Positions 58,857 to 64,000 of a stretch of 64,000 nt of DNA are shown in pieces. The stretch spans positions 62,001 through 126,000 of the forward strand of contig NZ_LFME01000007.1 of NCBI RefSeq assembly GCF_001043115.1. Reading direction: 5' to 3'. The position numbers and the translations under genes are program-made. How positions within the stretch are numbered: position 1 is the first letter of the stretch; every line of letters starts with the position of its first letter. The notes under the pieces are model-generated. The model made no database searches. It was not told the origin of the DNA and saw only the letters and a program-made list of their open reading frames with translations. This stretch comes from Xanthomonas sp. NCPPB 1128 (GTDB lineage: Bacteria; Pseudomonadota; Gammaproteobacteria; Xanthomonadales; Xanthomonadaceae).

Positions 58857-59014
58857 GTGTGCTTTCGCAAAAACGCCGGCGTAGGCCGGAAGTCATGGTG
58901 GCATCGCGGTGTTGCTTGCCGTTCATGTCCTGGCGCTGCCAGCGTGACCGGCGTGCGGCGCTATGCGGCGCGCCCCGGCTCTGCGAACATCGCACACTGC
59001 CAAGGAGTCCTTTC

Positions 59015-60409
<1,395 letters not shown>

Positions 60410-60676
60410 CTGGTTGGTGTCATGTGCCGGCGTGCAGCGTGCGCGTCGGCGCTGGCGCTGTGCAGTGGCCTGTGCGGTGCCGTTGCCTCTGCACGTGTCG
60501 CCATACGGCGAGCTGGCATCGCTGCCGCTTCAATTGCTTTTGCAGCAGCGCGTGCACACGCGCCGACGCACGTTACGGCTACCGTCGCTTGGCGCCGCAC
60601 CGTGCGTGCTCGACATCGCGCTAATCCGCGCGCTGCCACACTGTCGCGACTCCTCCCCCCAACAAAGGAGCGCAAC
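60410..60676. other. aroG-mscS spacer
   Basis: 267 bp, only a few codons of which look protein-like in any frame. No promoter with both boxes is seen; the AAAGGAG site at 60664-60670 belongs to the following TTG start. Confidence 0.5.
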
Positions 60677-61834
60677 TTGACCCTCGATCTCCACTGGGTG
60701 CCCTGGCGTGCCTACACGGTGCCGCTCGGCGCTGCACTGATTCTCGGTTTCCTGGCCTGGTGGCTGCTGTTGCGCATCGCCCAGCGCATGCGCGGCCGCG
60801 ACTACCGGCGCGCGCGCATCGTACGCGTGGTCAGCGTGCCGGTCGCCTTCCTGCTGCCGATGCTGATGCTCAGCTTCGCGCTCGAATCCACGCCGCTGGA
60901 CGAGGCGGCGCTGACCGACCTGCAGCATCTGCTGCACATCGGCATGATCGGTTGCGTCACCTGGCTGCTGGTGCGTGGCGTGGCGGCGCTGGAAACGGCG
61001 ATCCTGCGCAGCCACCCGATCGAGGTGGCGGACAACCTCACCGCGCGCCGCGTGCAGACCCAGACCCGGGTGCTGGCGCGGGTGGCGATGGGCACGATCA
61101 TCCTGTTCGGGACCTCGATCGTGCTGCTGACCTTCCCAGCGGTGCGGCAGATCGGCACCACCTTGCTGGCCTCGGCCGGCATCATCGGCCTGGTCGCCGG
61201 TATCGCCGCCAAGCCGGTGTTCGGCAACCTGATCGCCGGCCTGCAGATCGCGCTGACCCAGCCGATCCGGCTCGACGACGTGGTCATCGTCGAAGGCGAG
61301 TGGGGCCGCATCGAGGAGATCGGCAGTTCCTACGTGGTGGTGCGGATCTGGGACGAGCGGCGCATGGTGGTGCCGTTGACCTGGTTCATCGAGAACCCGT
61401 TCCAGAACTGGACGCGCAGCAGCGCCGACCTGCTCGGCACCGCGTTCCTGTGGCTGGACTACCGCACGCCGATCGCGCAGGTGCGCGCCGAGCTGGAGCG
61501 CATCTGCAAGAGCGAGCCGCTGTGGGACGGGCGGGTCTGCGTGACCCAGGTGACCGATACCAGCGAGCGCACGATCCAGGTGCGCCTGCTGGTCAGCGCG
61601 CGCAACTCCGGCGATGCCTTCGACCTGCGCTGCATCGTGCGCGAACGCATGCTGGATTTCCTGGTACGCGAGCACCCGTACGCCTTGCCGTTGCTGCGTG
61701 CGGAAGTGGCGCCAGAACCGGTGAGGCTGTCGCACCCGCCAGTGCGTGCCAGCGACTCGGAGGCGATGCGTTCGCCTGGTGCTGAGGATGGCGTAACGGC
61801 CGCACCTGCTCCCGCGCAGCGCGGCACTGCGTAA
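60677..61834 (+). CDS. MscS-family mechanosensitive channel
   Basis: 385 residues starting at TTG 60677, chosen because AAAGGAG lies 6 nt before it and the protein then opens with the first membrane helix; the frame extends 85 codons upstream in spacer. Helices at about 15-35, 50-70, 85-105, 140-165 and the pore helix ASAGIIGLVAGIAAKPVFGNLIAG near 180. The following beta domain QPIRLDDVVIVEGEWGRIEEIG is the MscS signature. Releases solutes on osmotic down-shock. Confidence 0.9.
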   Translation: MTLDLHWVPWRAYTVPLGAALILGFLAWWLLLRIAQRMRGRDYRRARIVRVVSVPVAFLLPMLMLSFALESTPLDEAALTDLQHLLHIGMIGCVTWLLVRGVAALETAILRSHPIEVADNLTARRVQTQTRVLARVAMGTIILFGTSIVLLTFPAVRQIGTTLLASAGIIGLVAGIAAKPVFGNLIAGLQIALTQPIRLDDVVIVEGEWGRIEEIGSSYVVVRIWDERRMVVPLTWFIENPFQNWTRSSADLLGTAFLWLDYRTPIAQVRAELERICKSEPLWDGRVCVTQVTDTSERTIQVRLLVSARNSGDAFDLRCIVRERMLDFLVREHPYALPLLRAEVAPEPVRLSHPPVRASDSEAMRSPGAEDGVTAAPAPAQRGTA

Positions 61835-61867
61835 GAGGCGCCGCGACGCAGGTCCGCCGAAACGCAC

Positions 61868-61897
61868 GTCGCCGGCACGCGATGCGGTGCCGGCGAC
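61868..61897. terminator. Convergent-junction hairpin
   Basis: An 11-bp perfect inverted repeat GTCGCCGGCAC / GTGCCGGCGAC with an 8-bp loop, midway between the convergent mscS-like and metalloprotease genes. No T run on either side; probable bidirectional 3'-end structure. Confidence 0.6.
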
Positions 61898-61921
61898 GGT
61901 ATTGCCAGGCTGGCAGGCGCG

Positions 61922-64000
61922 TCAGTTCGGTTGCACTTCCCAGAGCTGATTGACGTTGCCCAGGCATTCCCACATCTGCGCGATGGCGCCGTTGCGGGTG
62001 CCGCCGGCCGAGTCGTCCAGGCATTTGCCGTTCAAGTCGCTGCGGATCTCGCCGCGGATCCGCCATGCTTGCGCGCTCGTGCCGGTGCAGGCGGCCATCC
62101 GAACGACGGTGCCGTTCTGGGCCGTGTTCACTGCTTCCAGGCAGTTGCCGCCATAGCCGACGATCGCACCGTTCTTACCAAGTTGCCAAGCCTGATTCTT
62201 GGTGCCGGTGCAGTCCCAGATCTGCACCGGTGTCCCGGTGGCTACGCCGAATTCCGCCACGTCCAGGCAGCGCCCGGTCGAGACGCGGATTTCACCCGTT
62301 GCGGGAATGTACGACCAGCGCTGATTGGCGCCGCCGAGATTGTCCCAGAGCTGCAGCCGTGCGCCGTTGCCGGATCCGGCAGACACGACGTCCAACACCT
62401 TGCCGCCGGTGGCGATGAGCGAGGCATTGGTGAAGCGCCAGCCCTGGTTCTCCGTGTTCAGCGATTGATAGAGCTGGATCGGTGCACCATTGGCGCGGCT
62501 CACGCCGCTGATGTCGAGGACCTTGTCGGTGCCTTCGCCGCGCAGGCTGCGACTGCCGCGCTGGAACGACCACTTCTGTTGGCGGAAACCATTGCAGTTC
62601 CAGACCTGGACGGCGGCGGCGTTGCTGGTCGCTCCGCCGGCGACGTCGAGGCATTTCCCGGAGGGCCCCATGACCTGTCCGGGCGAACTGGAATCGTCCA
62701 GCGGCACCACGGTCTGCCGGTACTGGACGACATTGGGCACCGTGGTGAGGAAGGCGCGGGCATTGTCCGCTTGGTCCGGCACGCCGCAGGCTTGCCCGTT
62801 GCAACTGCTGATCGCCGGCGACGAATACACCAGGATCTCGCTCTGTCCATTGACCGCGTACGCCATCGTGGTGTGGAAGCTGCCGGTGTCGCTGCGATGG
62901 CCGAAATTGAAGCCCGGCTCCTGGCCGGTCTCGTGCTGGTGGCCGGAGCCGAGGAGATGGCCGAATTCGTGGGCGAGGGTGCCGCGGGTGCAGTAGTAGC
63001 CGCCGTCCACGCCGTCGGAGATCACCGCGTATCCCCAGCGCGAATCGGTGCCGCCCGATTGCCAGGCGACGCCGCAGCTCTGCTGGCCGTTGTTGAAGCG
63101 CCTGACCAGACCTACCATGTCGGCACCGAGGCGGTCGCGGGCATCATGCAGCGGCACCAGCGCCGCGGCGGTGGCCTGGCCGACACCGGTGAGTTCGTCG
63201 AGGGTATTGTCGTTCAAGGTGTTGTCCGGGTAGCTGACCTGCACGGTCCCGACCAGGCGATAGCGCACATTGATGTTGGCGTTGGCGAAGGATTGGTTCG
63301 CCGTTTCCACCATGTTGGTGAGTACGGTGTCGATTGCCGTGATGCCGCCGCGATAGTCCCGATAACCGGGCGTATAGCCGAGCAGTACGTCGATCGTGTT
63401 GGTCGAGGTGCTGCCCGCCTGCGCGTTGACCTGCGCCAGGCTGCTGTACCCGGCGATATAGCCTTGGGCGGTATCACCCGCGCGGAGTTGGATGACAGAA
63501 TCGGCCAGTCGCCGCCCATCCGCGTGGCTTCCAGCGGAATGCAGGTCAGCGCTGGCGGCAGCCATGATGTAGGGCTTCCCTTCGATGGTGGTGAGCTGGT
63601 AGGTCATGCCATCGATGGTGCCCAGTGATCCGAACACCGCGTCCTTGCCGAAACTGATGACCGTCTCGTTGCCCATCGGTTGGCCATCCACACGGCCGAC
63701 CCACGTCCAGACGCCGCGCCTGGCATCGCGCCGGCTCTGATAGGTGATTTGCAGGTTCTTCCCGTCCGGCGTCGGCACCGTCATCGTGCCGTCGACGCTG
63801 GCCTTGATCGCATGCGCCTCGCTGATGGTGATCGGGTACAGGGCGAACGCGCCGTCGTGTCCGGTCGGGGTGCGGCTGGTGTAGCGGATCAGTGCGCCGC
63901 TGTCCTTCGCGTCGAACAGGGATGCGCGCTGTGCGGCTGCCATGGGCAGCGCGGTGGTGGCCGCAGCGGACGCGTGCTTGTCGTCCGAGGTTGCGCTGTG
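61922..64000 (-). CDS. Secreted metzincin protease with ricin-type lectin repeats, 5' end outside
   Basis: The frame is open to the window edge, so the true start and signal peptide are missing. Counted from the Met at 63943, a propeptide-like region comes first, then a reprolysin-like domain with the zinc motif HEFGHLLGSGH (His325, Glu326, His329, His335), the full HExxHxxGxxH of metzincins. The C-terminal 250 residues carry six QxW-type motifs (QQKW, NQGW, NQRW, NQAW, AQAW, NQLW), that is two ricin B-type trefoils expected to bind sugars. Cysteines pair within the trefoils. Probably a type II-secreted protease targeted to glycans. Confidence 0.9.
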   Translation of the reverse strand, partial: HSATSDDKHASAAATTALPMAAAQRASLFDAKDSGALIRYTSRTPTGHDGAFALYPITISEAHAIKASVDGTMTVPTPDGKNLQITYQSRRDARRGVWTWVGRVDGQPMGNETVISFGKDAVFGSLGTIDGMTYQLTTIEGKPYIMAAASADLHSAGSHADGRRLADSVIQLRAGDTAQGYIAGYSSLAQVNAQAGSTSTNTIDVLLGYTPGYRDYRGGITAIDTVLTNMVETANQSFANANINVRYRLVGTVQVSYPDNTLNDNTLDELTGVGQATAAALVPLHDARDRLGADMVGLVRRFNNGQQSCGVAWQSGGTDSRWGYAVISDGVDGGYYCTRGTLAHEFGHLLGSGHQHETGQEPGFNFGHRSDTGSFHTTMAYAVNGQSEILVYSSPAISSCNGQACGVPDQADNARAFLTTVPNVVQYRQTVVPLDDSSSPGQVMGPSGKCLDVAGGATSNAAAVQVWNCNGFRQQKWSFQRGSRSLRGEGTDKVLDISGVSRANGAPIQLYQSLNTENQGWRFTNASLIATGGKVLDVVSAGSGNGARLQLWDNLGGANQRWSYIPATGEIRVSTGRCLDVAEFGVATGTPVQIWDCTGTKNQAWQLGKNGAIVGYGGNCLEAVNTAQNGTVVRMAACTGTSAQAWRIRGEIRSDLNGKCLDDSAGGTRNGAIAQMWECLGNVNQLWEVQPN

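Overview
The window is a GC-rich, gene-dense stretch of a gammaproteobacterial chromosome, almost certainly Xanthomonas or a close relative. The evidence is a family-41 O-GlcNAc transferase whose catalytic His218 and Lys388 fall at the X. campestris OGT positions, the order hemA-prfA / TPR-lolB-ispE-tRNA-Gln-prs-rplY-pth-ychF, GTAG-headed REP palindromes, and arrays of period-7 repeats between genes. Species-level placement is not possible from reading alone.

Layout. 1-689: 3' end of a secreted subtilisin-like protease. 1013-3010 (minus): ybaK, a one-domain asparaginase, a DUF2069 membrane protein and a wrbA-like flavodoxin gene. 3087-5005 (plus): yihY and a TlpA-like lipoprotein thioredoxin. 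5006-5467: a gene-free patch holding REP palindromes. 5468-7129 (minus): ppk2, an HTH protein and moaB. 7291-8457: two poorly known genes, the second behind a very good SoxR-type promoter. 8763-13314 (minus): hemA-prfA-GNAT-ogt, which overlap or abut. 13381-20379 (plus): TPR gene, lolB, ispE, tRNA-Gln, prs, rplY, pth, ychF. 20539-54439 (plus): a continuous translation/transcription superregion of about 34 kb: tRNA-Tyr-Gly-Thr-tuf1-tRNA-Trp-secE-nusG, rplKAJL-rpoBC, rpsLG-fusA-tuf2, then the S10, spc and alpha operons to rplQ, closed by a clear terminator. 54642-61834: dsbB, a secreted hydrolase (minus), a TonB-dependent receptor (minus), a class II DAHP synthase and a MscS channel. 61922-64000 (minus): a secreted metzincin protease with two ricin-type trefoils, running off the window.

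How the genes work together. The core encodes most of the ribosome, three RNA polymerase subunits, three elongation/transcription factors (two EF-Tu copies, EF-G, NusG) and the SecYE channel. It is transcribed from several promoters with TATACT -10 boxes; those of rpsL and rpsJ share a nearly identical initially transcribed hairpin. An L10-type leader precedes rplJ, and terminator- or attenuator-like hairpins sit at rplL/rpoB and rpsN/rpsH. The flanking genes supply PRPP, haem precursors, isoprenoids, release factor, lipoprotein sorting, disulfide formation and secreted proteases.

The most unusual signals are: (i) self-complementary period-7 arrays placed between essential co-transcribed genes (prs/rplY, pth/ychF, rplL/rpoB, rpoB/rpoC, rplE/rpsN), with the heptamer differing between arrays; (ii) the shared promoter-leader module of rpsL and rpsJ; (iii) a full intrinsic terminator inside the spc operon followed by a new -10 box; (iv) a SoxR-type promoter with 19-bp spacer before a monooxygenase-like gene; (v) two tuf genes that differ at only two silent positions I could find and whose identity runs 24 bases past the stop. 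No phage, CRISPR array, insertion sequence or rRNA gene was seen.
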